A DNA stretch of 64,000 nucleotides from Nephromyces sp. MM_2019. Taxonomy: Eukaryota; Apicomplexa; Aconoidasida; Nephromycida. Where the stretch lies: NCBI GenBank assembly GCA_015657535.1, contig JADHZB010002109.1, positions 2,936-66,935 on the forward strand. Reading direction: 5' to 3'. The position numbers and the translations under genes are program-made. Under the pieces are notes generated by a model. The model made no database searches. It saw only the letters and a program-made list of their open reading frames with translations, and was not told the DNA's origin. Shown here piece after piece: positions 52,888 to 64,000 of this stretch; within the stretch, counting starts at the first letter, position 1; every line of letters starts with the position of its first letter.

Positions 52888-54922
52888 ATGGCCAACAATT
52901 TTGTTATTGGTTGCGTGGGTAAGCCTTCAGCTGGTAAGTCAACTTTCTTTAACGCAGTTACGGAGGCAGCCAACGCAAAGGTTGGAAGCTATCCATTTAC
53001 AACTATTGACCCGAACCAAGGCATTGCCTTCTATTCAACTCAGTGCCCATGCAAAAGGTTACACCTTGCAAATGATTTGTTACATATACAAATAACATAG
53101 ATCAATTTAAAGCTATAGATTTGTATTCATTTTAATAAGCCGTTATTTTTTAGGCATTTAAAATTTTAATCTTCATTTAGATCGTATATTTTTGCTTATT
53201 CATTACGTTCCGACTGGTGTGTTAAACACACAACTCAACTTGTAACATAATTAAAAATTGATTTTATTAACATTTTTATTTAGTTTTAACGTTACCTGCA
53301 AACCCAAGTATGCTCGCTGTGTTGATGGTAAGAGATATGTCCCAGTCAAATTATTGGACATTGCTGGATTAATTCCAGGAGCCTCAATTGGCCGTGGCTT
53401 GGGAAACAAGTTCTTGGATGACTTGAGGCATGCAGATATTCTGATTCATATCATCGACGTGTCTGGTACAACCAATGAAAAGGTAATCTCTTATCCACAG
53501 GATTGCAACAGATTTTGATATTATTATATAATTTACCTATAGGGTGAGTCTACAGTTGGGTATGATCCTTGTAATGATCATGATTGGTTACTTGAAGAAA
53601 TAGAATTATGGATTTTTAATAATTTATGGAATCGTTGGAGCAGTATAGGACGAAAGCATAAAGTAACATCCAGGTCAAGATTTATTATAAATTATGTTAA
53701 TTTTAGATCAAGCAACACTTTTTATCTAAAAAAGTTGTGTTTAGAGAGTAAAATCCTAACAATGTTCACCTAAAATTCATTCAGCACTTTTGTCAATACG
53801 TTCTTGGCTCAACTATCTGGTTATGGAGCTAAGGAAGGTTTAATTAGGAAACTTTTTGACCATTTAAAGTTGTCTGACCCAGTGGACCTTAGCAGCTGGA
53901 CTATGGAAATCTTAAGAGAATTAGTATGATATTAAATTCTTCAAAAATCGATTATTTATTTTTTAGATTTTATTATTGTAATTCAACAGGTTAAGGCATT
54001 CGTTGAACTGAGATTTAGTTTTATTTTAGTTCTCAACAAAGCTGACTCTGTAAGAATTAAATTCAAATTACAATTTAATCTGAATAAACCTCTAAAATTT
54101 TTTATCTCATAGGAAGGAAACACAGATCAAAATGCGCTCAAAATATCACAAAAGTACCCAAGCACACCCATTTGCTTGTCTAGTGCACTTGCAGAATGTT
54201 TTTTAAGGAAAATGAAAGATCAAGTAACAGCTCATAAAGAGCTTCAATTATTTATATTTGCTAAGATGCTATATATAATTCATTTTTATTGAATTTTAAC
54301 CCTAAAAAATATAAACTCCTCCTTTATTATCTCTTACTTATTAGAAATATATCATCTACGAATCGGGGGATATGTTCTTCACAAGTGCTGAGGACAATAT
54401 TAACAAAAAGATTTTATTGAAACCACTAGACGAGAAGTTAAAAAGTCGATTAGATCGAATCAAAGACATGGTTCTTTATCGATATGGTTCTACTGGAGTC
54501 AATTCTGTAAGATTCATTGTGCAATATAAAGTTCATCTAGAATTTTAAAACAAATTTAATCCTTAGGCCATAAATATTGCTGTTGACACTATCGGAATGA
54601 TTCCTGTTTACCCTGTAAAGAGTCTTAATTTTTTCGGCAATTCGAATCAGCCAGGAGAAGCATTCCCTGATTGCATTTTGGTTAAAAAGGGCACAAGGTA
54701 TATTTATAGATTCTATAATCTCTACTTAAGTAAGCTATCGAGTTTTAAATATTTTTAAAATCATACATCAGTATAAAAGGCGTCTCAAACATTCTTTATG
54801 GTCAAGACTCTAACTCACTTTTGTATGCTGAAGGTATAGATGGAAGAAGAATAGCCGAAAATGAAATTATTACTCTCGAAAATAACATCTTCAAATTTGT
54901 CCTGAAAAGGACCTTAAAGTAA
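52888..54922 (+). CDS. YGR210C-type GTP-binding protein (Obg/YchF family)
   Basis: P-loop GTPase of the archaeal/eukaryotic branch typified by yeast YGR210C, probably cytosolic and translation-linked. About nine exons. It starts [19 protein letters not shown] (G1, GKPSAGKST), then [33 protein letters not shown] (G3), [54 protein letters not shown] (G4, NKAD) and ICLSSALAE (G5 region). The C-terminal TGS-like domain includes [25 protein letters not shown], and ends [14 protein letters not shown] (54920-54922). The long helical insert and the PFTTIxPN motif separate it from bacterial-type YchF/OLA1. The start is the only ATG fitting the G1 spacing. Confidence 0.92.
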
Positions 54923-55469
54923 CTCCTATAACCCTGCTCAAATATTCAACAATTTTTTTAACAGCAAAGAGTTTCTTAAACTGCATCATCACATTTTTTA
55001 TAAGCCATAACCAAACTTTTGTACAAGACTTAATTTTTTTATTAAGGAATATTCAGAATAATTGAAACGGTTTTGAAATAAAAAATTTAGCAAATGTTAC
55101 TTGATTCTATATAGATAAAATGACTTCCTTCAAATTTTACGGAGAGGCATATTATTGTGAATTAAAGCATTTTAATTTTCAACTCTCGAACACTCAACAC
55201 CCTATTTACAGAAAAGTAAGATAGAGCTATAGATATAAGTGCTCCAAATCGTAAGTAGAAATTCGAAGTGACTGTGCTAACCAACAGCCTGGTGAATGTG
55301 CCATCAGCCTCAAAATTACTTACCTCTATAAAATTTGTATGACTGGAATCGAGTTAAGCTTCGTATTTCTTATATAATAAGGGTCTGAGAACTATAATTG
55401 TGAGGCTAGTAATGCTGCATCGCTCACTCTTTGGCATTCCATCTTTGAGAATAACATTAAAATATTGTT
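54923..55469. other. gap between convergent genes
   Basis: About 550 bases between the GTPase and the coiled-coil gene. One minus-strand frame from 55560 to 55354 stays open and could be an alternative last exon of the coiled-coil gene, but its phase does not fit the preceding donor. Confidence 0.4.
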
Positions 55470-57260
55470 TCACACTTTTGCCGTAATTATCTGCTATTTA
55501 ATTTACAATTTTGGAATTTATTTTCGGTTTTCACAGCATCACTTTAATAAAGATGACATTCACAATTATCAAATTCAAAGCAACTCACACCTGATCAGAG
55601 ACATTATCAGGACTTTCTTGACTTTTCGAGCCATTTGCTCCTTTCATTCCGTTGATTGTATTTGATAAAAGAGCTTTATCCTTTGAGCTAAGAGATTCCT
55701 AAGTAATTTTGCTATCAGTCACCTCAAACATAATAATCACTTTACTTGTAATTCTTTTATTTTTCCATCAATAGCAGTTTGGACATCTTGATCAGTAAAT
55801 TTCTAAATTAGCTTAACATTTTTTTTCATAAATGACTTTTTACAAGCACACTTGATTGATAAATTGTAATGAGTGTGCTTCTAAATCTTCATTAAGCATC
55901 TTAATCCTGTGTAATTCGGTTTCCTGTTTTAATATCCCTTCCAAAATAGAAATATTGGCAATTTCCTGATTTCATCTTTGATTTTAATCATTCATAATTC
56001 TTTATAATTATAGAACCTGGAGTCTTAGTTCTTCTAATTTGTTACAAGACCCTTCTATCATTAACATTTCATATTCTAATTGACTGTCCAAGCCTTTTAA
56101 ATTGATTTCTTTGCCATTTATTAATTTTTCTAGGTCCTATTGAATTCTCTTAAGGGAAAATGAGTTGTAATTACTTGGTTTGACTAACCTTAAAGCCATT
56201 CATCTGCTCTATTATTGGATATTATTATCGATTATTGAACAATATTAGTTCCAAATTTCGGAATACAATTTTTTTTCTCTCTTAATATACCTTTGGATGA
56301 ACCTAGCTCAAACTTTTCCTCAAGTTGCATAAGATTACAACCAATGAGATTATACAAGTTAATTACAGTGGCTGATCCAATTTTCAATTCCTCATTTCTA
56401 TTTGAATTATGAGAAATAATCAATTGGCTAAATGTCAGATAGCACCTTGCTTGCACGTGTTGTATTTTTTGATTCACTTTTTCAACTTTCTTGCTTTGCA
56501 TTTTGATTATAAAGGACAGGTTTTCAATGCTCTCTAAGCATGCTTGCTCCAATGCTGAGATTTCAGACAATTCTTTTAGGTGTTCCTTCCTCTCCAACTC
56601 TATAGAAAGCTTTGAAGTTTCCAAATTTGATTTTAGATTCTTTGTATTTAATATTCTGCTAACCAGTTCAATTAATTTATCTGCTACATCATTTTCTTGT
56701 TCAATTTTACATAAGCATTTTTCCAACTTGAATACGACTGTTTCAGTAACTTAAATAATAGGAACAAAAACTCTTACAGCTGAATCATTTATCTGGTCTA
56801 GAGGTAAGCTCTCTTGCCAGAAAATAGTATGATTTTGCTAATAAAATTTTTCTGGTTTTTTTTTTGTAATAGATGAAAACTAATAAGTTACAGGTGGATT
56901 GAGTAGAATTTGCAGTCCTTGATAGCTTGAACTGTTGTGTTTAAGTCCTATTTATAAGTCATGTTATAAATAATTCCACTATGAGGATTTCAGCTTTATT
57001 TCAAAATCTTCATACCATCACTCAAGATACTTGGATTTCGACATTCATTTGGAATACCTACTTTCTTAAGTGCTAAGTATTCAAATTTATCTTTATCTAG
57101 CCTGGATTTATCACTGTCAAATATTTTTCGCCTCTTAATGAGACGATAGTTTCTGTAAAATTTAAGAATTTAAAAATCCTTTGTAGCTAATTCTAGCTTA
57201 ACTGGCAGACATTGTATATGGAAATTGTCTTTTTCTTCGGAGTAGGAGCTTAGACAACAT
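55470..57260 (-). CDS. coiled-coil protein, unrecognised
   Basis: Not recognised. About ten exons on the minus strand. ATG at 57260 gives MLSKLLLRRKRQFPY. The next exon has LIKRRKIFDSDKSRLDKDKF, then SSSYQGLQILLNPP, QNHTIFWQESLPLDQINDSA, and a long exon (down to about 56290) full of heptad-like helix: KIEQENDVADKLIELVSRIL, LERKEHLKELSEISALEQAC, MQSKKVEKVNQKIQHVQARC. Later exons continue it: LGSSKEQMNGFK, LEKLINGKEINLKGLDSQLE, ISILEGILKQETELHRIK, KFTDQDVQTAIDGKIKELQ, ESLSSKDKALLSNTINGMKG. The downstream phases agree to the stop at 55472-55470. The size and pattern would suit a kinetochore, centrosomal or motor-adaptor component, but I see no diagnostic motif. The first exon junction uses a weak donor and is doubtful. 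Confidence 0.6.
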
Positions 57261-59727
57261 TTTATAGATTTTAACACTTTTTATAAGACTGATTGATTAC
57301 ATACAAGATTACAGAAAGAAAAGTTATTTTTAACAATATACCTTAATTTATTAGCCAAACCTTAGTTTGTAGTTCTAAGTGCGTATCAATCGATATCACT
57401 TTAAGTATCCATTTACTAAGTTATGAAGATTTCTATGAAGCGAATTATTCACAGATAGAAAAGTATGACAATGATTCTTACTTTTATACTGTTAAGGCGT
57501 AATATTCCTTTTCTTAAGATTGTCTTCACAACCCTAATTTGATCAAATACCATTAATATTTTTGGTTGAGATTGATATCAAAGGCTGTCTAAAAAAATAG
57601 TATTCCTCAAGTCTTTGAAACCAATATATCTCTGCAGAGAAAATTAAACTTTTAGATGGAAAAATTATAATTAAATTTGAAAGGAAATAGACAAACTTAA
57701 ATAAAACAACTTCCTTGTGACAATTATATTTGCTATGTTCATACTGAAAATTTACTTATGTTATGTATGTACATTTAGAAAAAAATTCCCACTTAAAAGG
57801 TCGATAAACCATTGCTCAGAATTTCATTTTTAATTTTTATTTTATAGTAATTATCTCAATGAATTTTGCTCTTGAGGTTTTCTTTGAGTAAATTTAAATC
57901 AGTGTGTATTTTCAAAAGTCAGTTATGACCTTATAATACCTCAATTTAATTGAAACTTTGTTTTATGATAACAAAATGAATTAAATATAATTTATCTCAA
58001 TTGCCAAATTATCTAAAGCTACACACTCATTCTCAAGTTTTAAAAGATCCTTTATAACGAGTCTAATAATATTTATAATATACCAAATGGTTTACATAGC
58101 TTTAGTATCACAATGCCTCACTTATGAATCTTTAACTATAGCAATAACATGTTCCCACAAGTGAAAGCTCAATATTTATTCATATTCTGTTTAGTAGTCC
58201 AAAGACAAATATGTGTAAAAACATTCTTTCAAAACTAATTTTTATTTATATTCACTATTTTCAAGTAGCTAGTAGCTAACAAAAGGTTTTATATTATTTA
58301 CAAAGAATTATTTATTTCAAATGGAATCAAAAATATCCTTAAACAAAAGAATTTGAAATTCACGCTGTCCTGATAATCACTTTGTAAAAAATCATAAAAT
58401 CAAGTATGATAGATATAACACCACAAGTTAATGCCTTAATTATTTCGACTTTTTTGGGGCTTGAAATTTATCTTTTAGGGCATTTTGGGTACGCTTATTA
58501 CAAAAACAACTAAATTTCTAAAATTAGAAGGTCATATGCTCAACATATATTTACTTATATATGGATTAATTTTTCACAGCATATATGCATACCTATGTTT
58601 AAATGTATGTAATATATGCCCTTAATATAGCCAATGAGTATATCTTTAACACAAGTACACTTTGATACCCATAGAATAAATAAATTTTGTAAATATAATT
58701 AGCACAGGCATAAACTGAAAGTATAGTAATTATGAAATAATAAGAAATATATTTAAAAACTAAATTTACTGGCCAAATAGGAATAAAATTCATCTAGAAC
58801 TACTGCCTATTTTCTAATAGTAGCATTTCTAACATCAAAATTATTATTATTTTTATAACACTAAACTTTTTATTACATTTGGTTAATAAATAGGCATTTG
58901 CTATTTATTTTAATTTTCTAACCCTTAATCATCGACCATTTAAGTAAATCATTTTTCAGTGGAGTTGACATTAATACACGAAAGTCAATAAATAATATTT
59001 AAGCCAAGAGTTTATAATTTTTAACATTTTAATGTTTATCTTTCATAATATATAATAGTATAGTGAGTAATATACATATTGAAATCATAATCTTGCAAAT
59101 ATTAATTACTAGTGTGCCTTGTAATAAAAAGGTACTTTAAAATCATTTTTACAATCTAATTTATTTTTGATCTAATTGATTTGAGTTGGCTGAATTTTAA
59201 ATAGTTAACATATAAACAAGGCAAATCATTTCAGCTTTACAAATCAGAAATATACACAAATTAAATTAGGAATTTCGATGATTCCTAGATTGTTCAAATA
59301 GCCAAATAAATAATCCTTAACCAATAAATTCGTGAATTGAACTTCACGTACTCACCTGAATTATATATAAATTTACTCAATAAAACTGTTTGAAACTAGT
59401 GGCTGCAAAGAAAAAAGCGACTATTTCACGATTTCAAATTAAGCATAATAGCAGCAAATTTCTTGACTAAAAACTAACAAGAGTTAGAAACAGCCTCCAT
59501 AAAACATGTCAAATTTCTACCTATCATTCGTGAAAATGTAATTACTAGCCACCTTGTCACAGCCAGTTAAAGTGAAAAAATAATTCCTAAAATTAAAAAT
59601 TCACTCTTTTGTGTCACCAATTTACTTTCTATCTTGGCTCACACTTCATTAAATACAGAATGAAATTTTTAATTTAACTATATACCGAGGAATTCTTTAT
59701 TCTCAACCCTTATTTCACATATAGATC
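57261..59727. other. intergenic, nothing recognised
   Basis: About 2.5 kb between two divergent genes, AT-rich. A 64-codon hydrophobic open stretch (58599-58793, minus) has no supporting exon and is probably chance. Confidence 0.45.
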
Positions 59728-62175
59728 ATGGATTCATCGCCAGTCAACCCTGAAAACGATGCAGGTTATCACAACTCCTGGTACATTGGAGTTCTACTTG
59801 CCCTTATTTCTTCGTTTATAGGGGCTTTAGGTGATAATATAGTACGTCTATCTTATATTAAGGTAACCACAAAATTCACTTGCAAAATCACTCACAAAAC
59901 ATTAGACAAAACCTCATACTACACCTAACACTAAACTGTATGCGCACACAGATACATCCACAGCACCTTAGACACATATCTAAATACCATATAACTCATA
60001 TAATAGATACAATTACCCACGCACACACATAAAATTAATCAAAAAACACACAAGACCATACACAAAATCACACACAATTTATTAAATAACACCAAAAAAT
60101 GCACTAAGAAAACAGACCCAAAATAAGCTCTGTCACATACACACTTTTCACTACACGAGTAGGCACCTATTATATTGTAAATATTTATAAGTATCTCTTT
60201 TTTAGGAGGAGAAAAGAATTGGGAAGTTATCCAGACCACTTTATAAAAGGCCACTCTGGCTGCTAGGGGAATGTTTAACAATCATGATTAACCCTGCGAT
60301 GACTATCGCTGCCCTTAAATTTGCTGCTGCTGTAAGATTTTAGCTATACTTTGCTGAGTTTTATTATGGATAATATTTATGTATTAACTCTTCAATCCTG
60401 CAGTCCATTGTGGTACCATTTGGTGGATTACACATATTTTGGAATGTTTGCCTTTGTGGCTACATGTTGAAAGAGAAATTAACAAAATATGAAGTATTTG
60501 GCTCTATGGTAATCTTGGTTGGTATTATCATGGTCGTTATATTTGGTACACACGAGGTATATGTTTACAAGCACCATATCTTATATTCTTTATCAATGAA
60601 GCATTTAATAATTTTATTAGATTCCTGGATACAATATTGACGAACTTGTAAAACTGCTTAAAAAGCCTTACTTCATCTTTTATGCGGTATTAACAGTTTT
60701 CATAATTGTAATCTTGTTCTACCTTGGCAAAGTAAACGTTGTACAAATGTTCAGAGAAACTTTCTTTTCTCAAGGTATCAATAATTTATCTTAAGTAGCC
60801 ACTATCAATTTGTGTATTTAAATATGAAATAATTTGAAAATTTTTATTCATGATCAAAATACTTAACAGCGAACACAGCTCTTTCACCAGCCAGCTACTC
60901 ATCAGGAATAGCCAAAATCGCTATCTCTTCACTATGTGGCATTTGTGGGGGAAATGGAAATTTGTTTGCTAAAGCATGCATTGAATCTCTTGATCAAAGT
61001 GGCGTGAATGTTCTTTTGAAACCTACTTTTATAATGTTAGGATTTACTACGCTTTCTCTATGTTTATTACAAGCTATATGCCTTACCATAGCACTAGGAA
61101 GGTATGTGTAATTGCAGCGTATAAAAGAGATGGGTAGACTGGGGGATTTACCGGTTCATTAACGGTTGTACTATTTTTATGTGTAACAATTTATATTTCT
61201 AAGCATGTGTGTGATAGCATGAATTAGTGTGTTTGGTGTAGCATGATTTGAAGAGCGTTTTAGAATATTATTTTTGAGCCCAGTCAAAGTGTTTTAAGAG
61301 CCTAATGTAGCTTAATATATGAATATCTATAACACACTTTAACTAATATATCTTATATTTGCGCTTGTAATCATCACTATATTTAAACATTGATACCAAT
61401 TAGCCTTAAATGTTTCATATATTTTTGCTACATATGATAATACATCTGACTCATAAAACACATTAGATATGAGGCTAAATTTGTTGTTCCTATGGTTAAC
61501 TCCTGGTTGGTTGCAAGTGGAAGCTCTGGTGCTATCATACTATTTGAAGAATACTCAGGGAAGGATGGCTTTGCTATGATGTTCTTCTCAATGGGTATTT
61601 GCAGTGTCATTTTAGGTATATTTATACTTATGACTGGTTCTACTATGATAAATTTTGATGAATTCATTATGAAAGATGAAGAAAGGTCAGTTCCTCAATT
61701 TCCTACACTTTCTCCAAAAGAAATTTTTCTATTAGCTTTTAAATAAACTTATTTACGTTTCTAATATTCTTATTTTGCATGGACACATCACAAAAATCTC
61801 TAGAAATTATATTCTTGCTCCACTTCATTCACCATATGCTGTTAATATATCTACCTTCATCAAATTTTGATATTATCACTCCCACATACTTGTATTATTT
61901 TCACTTTATCCTACACATATTTAAACATTTCTTCACTCCCACTTAAATAAGTTTTTTATGAGAATTTTAAAACATTTACTTCGCAATCTCCACTATTAAA
62001 ATCATTCCAACCTCCCCCAAATTGATATATTTTGTTTCATGTTAGATCTGGACTTATAAACATTTCTCCTCATGTAATTCCAACCACTCATAATAGTATC
62101 ACCTCAAGAGCACATTTCAAGCCTATTGATTTCGTTGCTTCTGATTCTGATTCTGATAATGAGGTCACTGTATGA
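59728..62175 (+). CDS. NIPA-like magnesium transporter
   Basis: Multi-pass membrane protein of the NIPA family (drug/metabolite transporter superfamily), whose animal members carry Mg2+. Seven exons. It starts MDSSPVNPENDAG, then the first helix WYIGVLLALISSFIGALGDN, LWLLGECLTIMINPAMTIAA, KFAAASIVVPFGGLHIFWNV, LKEKLTKYEVFGSMVILVG, YFIFYAVLTVFIIVILFYL, SGIAKIAISSLCGICGGNGN, GFTTLSLCLLQAICLTIALG, RYEAKFVVPMVNSWLVASGS and MMFFSMGICSVILGIFILMT. The pair G-E-x3-PxxxxxxxxF and the A-P-L/VVPF-x2-L region match NIPA. The C-terminus is a cytosolic tail ending in a Ser/Asp-rich VASDSDSDNEVTV-stop. Intron 1 (about 59861-60205) is CA-rich on the sense strand. Confidence 0.85.
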
Positions 62176-63041
62176 CAAACTCACTGCAAGTTATCCATAT
62201 ATTATCCAAACATCTATTACAACACCAAGCATATATACTTAGTTGGCATCTGGGAAATGTAAATAAATACCCCCTTAAATTTTATTTAATTTATAATCTC
62301 AACAAAGTAACCAAACATCATCAATTTTTTCTAACAAGTGCTAAACTGGGAATTGCTTGTCTTGTACAAATGCGTATCAATTACATTAAACATACAAATC
62401 AACCAACAACAATTTTTTACAATGTGGAACATCTAAAGCTATTATCATTTCATTTTTAATATAAACTATAAAAATTTATCACTCCTAATTAGCTTTATCA
62501 AGTCACCTAAACTTATTTTTAATATTTCATAAAAAGTTGTGAGAATATTTTTAATTATCAGACACATTATAGACATAAAACACCTTACTGTATATAGATA
62601 TATACAAATCATAAATAACACAAATGTTTTATAAAACAGATAAGCAACAAAAACTAGGTAACATCTTAACAACTATTTGAACCTTCAAGAAACAATTTTG
62701 AAATACTTTTAATCAAGATAATTTAAAATTTGATTAATTCTTAGGTGATGCACATTTGAAATACATCTAATTAACTCTAATGAAATAAATAACTCAAACT
62801 GGTTTTATTCAACCCAGTTATACTAAAATCACTCAGATTATGTTTTATTACTATTTTAAGCAAAAAAGTATGGCATATCATAAGTAAAGAAATGCAAAAC
62901 TCAATATCAGTTATTCTTAAAAACACCAATTTTTTCTTTTAATAAAATCAAATAGTTTGAACAAAATAGAAATTACAAATGTCTATTAATTGAATTATAA
63001 TATATAAAGCTACAAAAAAATGTTATTTTCCCAAAATTAAA
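62176..63041. other. gap between convergent genes
   Basis: About 870 AT-rich bases between the 3' ends of the NIPA-like gene and the minus-strand gene at the right edge. No exon seen. Confidence 0.45.
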
Positions 63042-63940
63042 TCACTTAAATGATTTGGGATTCGATTTTCTTGTTAACTCATTTTTCATATTGCTGGCTG
63101 CATACTTGGTCCCAGACATAATTTTGACTGTATTTCTTAGCTGAGTTTGTGCAATTCTGTTATCCTGACGTATATCCTCCGAACTAATTCGGTGATTTGG
63201 TGTTTCAATATATGAGTCATCTCTTAGTCGATATTTTTCTTTAATAGGGGCAGTCTGTAGATAATAGTATGTTTATAGTGTGTGTTTGGTTTGTGTAATT
63301 GGTGTGATATAAGTGTGTAGAGTTTATAGTATTTGTAAACTTTGAAGAATATATAGTGTGTGTTGGTGTTTGCAAATGAGAACAGTTTTGTGTGGAATAT
63401 GTACGAATTATGGGTGGTATATTTTGCAGTATTTATGGATGGTATATTATGGCAAGTGTGTAGTATGTGCGGTGCGTGTTGTATACTATGTGCATGTGGT
63501 ATTTGCATAGTGATCAAAATTTACAGTGTTTATAATTTAAATACTATTATAAATTGTTACAGTGTACTTCGGAGGATAAGTAAAAAAATTAAATACCAAA
63601 TGTGTCTAGTGCAAGCGTGCAGAGTTTTAATTGAAAACTGTTGAATGTCTTACCTCGTCAGGGTTGTAACAATTAGTGTATCCTTGAGTGTCCCAACAAT
63701 TCATGTTGTTTTCATTTCTAATCTGGTTAATTTCTTCCCACAAGCTAAACATTGGGTTATCACAAAACATACCAGACGACCAATTAATTATATCATCTGG
63801 ATTTACACACTTATATTTACCAATCCACATTTTCACCTTTTGTTCACCAGGATAATACACGTAGGTCCCTTGATTATGTATGCCAAGATCTGTACACGTT
63901 AAAGCAGAAACTGTTACACCTACATTTCTAGCTAGATATT
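63042..63940 (-). CDS. 3' part of a cysteine-containing, probably extracellular protein
   Basis: Two exons are visible on the minus strand. The upper exon (about 63930-63654) encodes VGVTVSALTCTDLGIHN, GTYVYYPGEQKVKMWIGKYK, CVNPDDIINWSSGMFCDNP, then NMNCWDTQGYTNCYNPDE. Five to six cysteines with aromatic residues suggest a disulphide-bonded secreted or lumenal domain. A 399-nt CA-rich intron (63653-63255) follows, then the last exon 63254-63042: KEKYRLRDDSYIETPNHRIS and a basic, helical end with stop at 63044-63042. Phase is 0 on both sides. The 5' part lies beyond the right edge or in an intron reaching it. I do not recognise the family. Confidence 0.6.
63255..63653 (-). repeat. CA-rich intron (GT-rich on the plus strand)
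   Basis: Intron of the right-edge gene. About 63255-63510 is dominated by GTGTG and TGTGT words on the plus strand, that is CACAC on the sense strand, without an exact repeat unit. Confidence 0.6.
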
Positions 63941-64000
63941 ATCCTTACTCTCATGGAAAATTTGTTCTAATATTCAGATAAATTATACTATATAATTGAT

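Noticed and set aside
56491..56754. Plus-strand open frame opposite the coiled-coil gene
   Set aside because: The minus-strand frame has long coiled-coil character and in-phase flanking exons.

Overview
The window reads as nuclear DNA of an apicoplast-bearing apicomplexan-type protist. It is AT-rich, and its genes are split by many short GT-AG introns, mostly about 40-150 nt. It holds an AP2-domain regulator of apicomplexan type, and a run of three genes whose products carry N-terminal secretory signals and belong to plastid families: trigger factor, GatB and Tic22. Gene spacing is looser than in compact piroplasm genomes. I cannot name the species from sequence alone. Exon models were built by hand from reading frame, splice sites and matching intron phase. 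Start codons and very small exons are the least certain parts.

Left part (1-20.8 kb): the 3' end of a USP5-type deubiquitinase (+); a heavily interrupted M14 zinc carboxypeptidase (-); a tRNA-Pro(CGG) (-); about 2.6 kb of odd non-coding DNA beside that tRNA; a GC-rich island that may be a structured RNA; an AP2-domain protein (+); a divergent Mediator MED18-like protein (+); casein kinase 2 alpha (+); and a small HNH-nuclease-like protein (+).

Middle (21.1-43.2 kb): three consecutive minus-strand genes, in transcription order trigger factor, GatB and Tic22. They cover chaperoning of nascent chains, Gln-tRNA(Gln) synthesis by transamidation, and protein import, all expected in the apicoplast. 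Head-to-head with trigger factor lies an unrecognised small secreted coiled-coil protein (+). Then come PP1 catalytic subunit (-), KIN17 (+), ribosomal protein eL33 (-) and a MerC-domain membrane protein (+).

Right part (46.3-64 kb): a large CHD1-type chromatin remodeller (+) with tandem chromodomains and the CHD1 C-terminal helical domain; a YGR210C-type GTPase of the Obg/YchF family (+); an unrecognised coiled-coil protein (-); a NIPA-like magnesium transporter (+); and the 3' part of a cysteine-containing, probably extracellular protein (-) running off the right edge. Several introns and one intergenic stretch are CA-rich on one strand.
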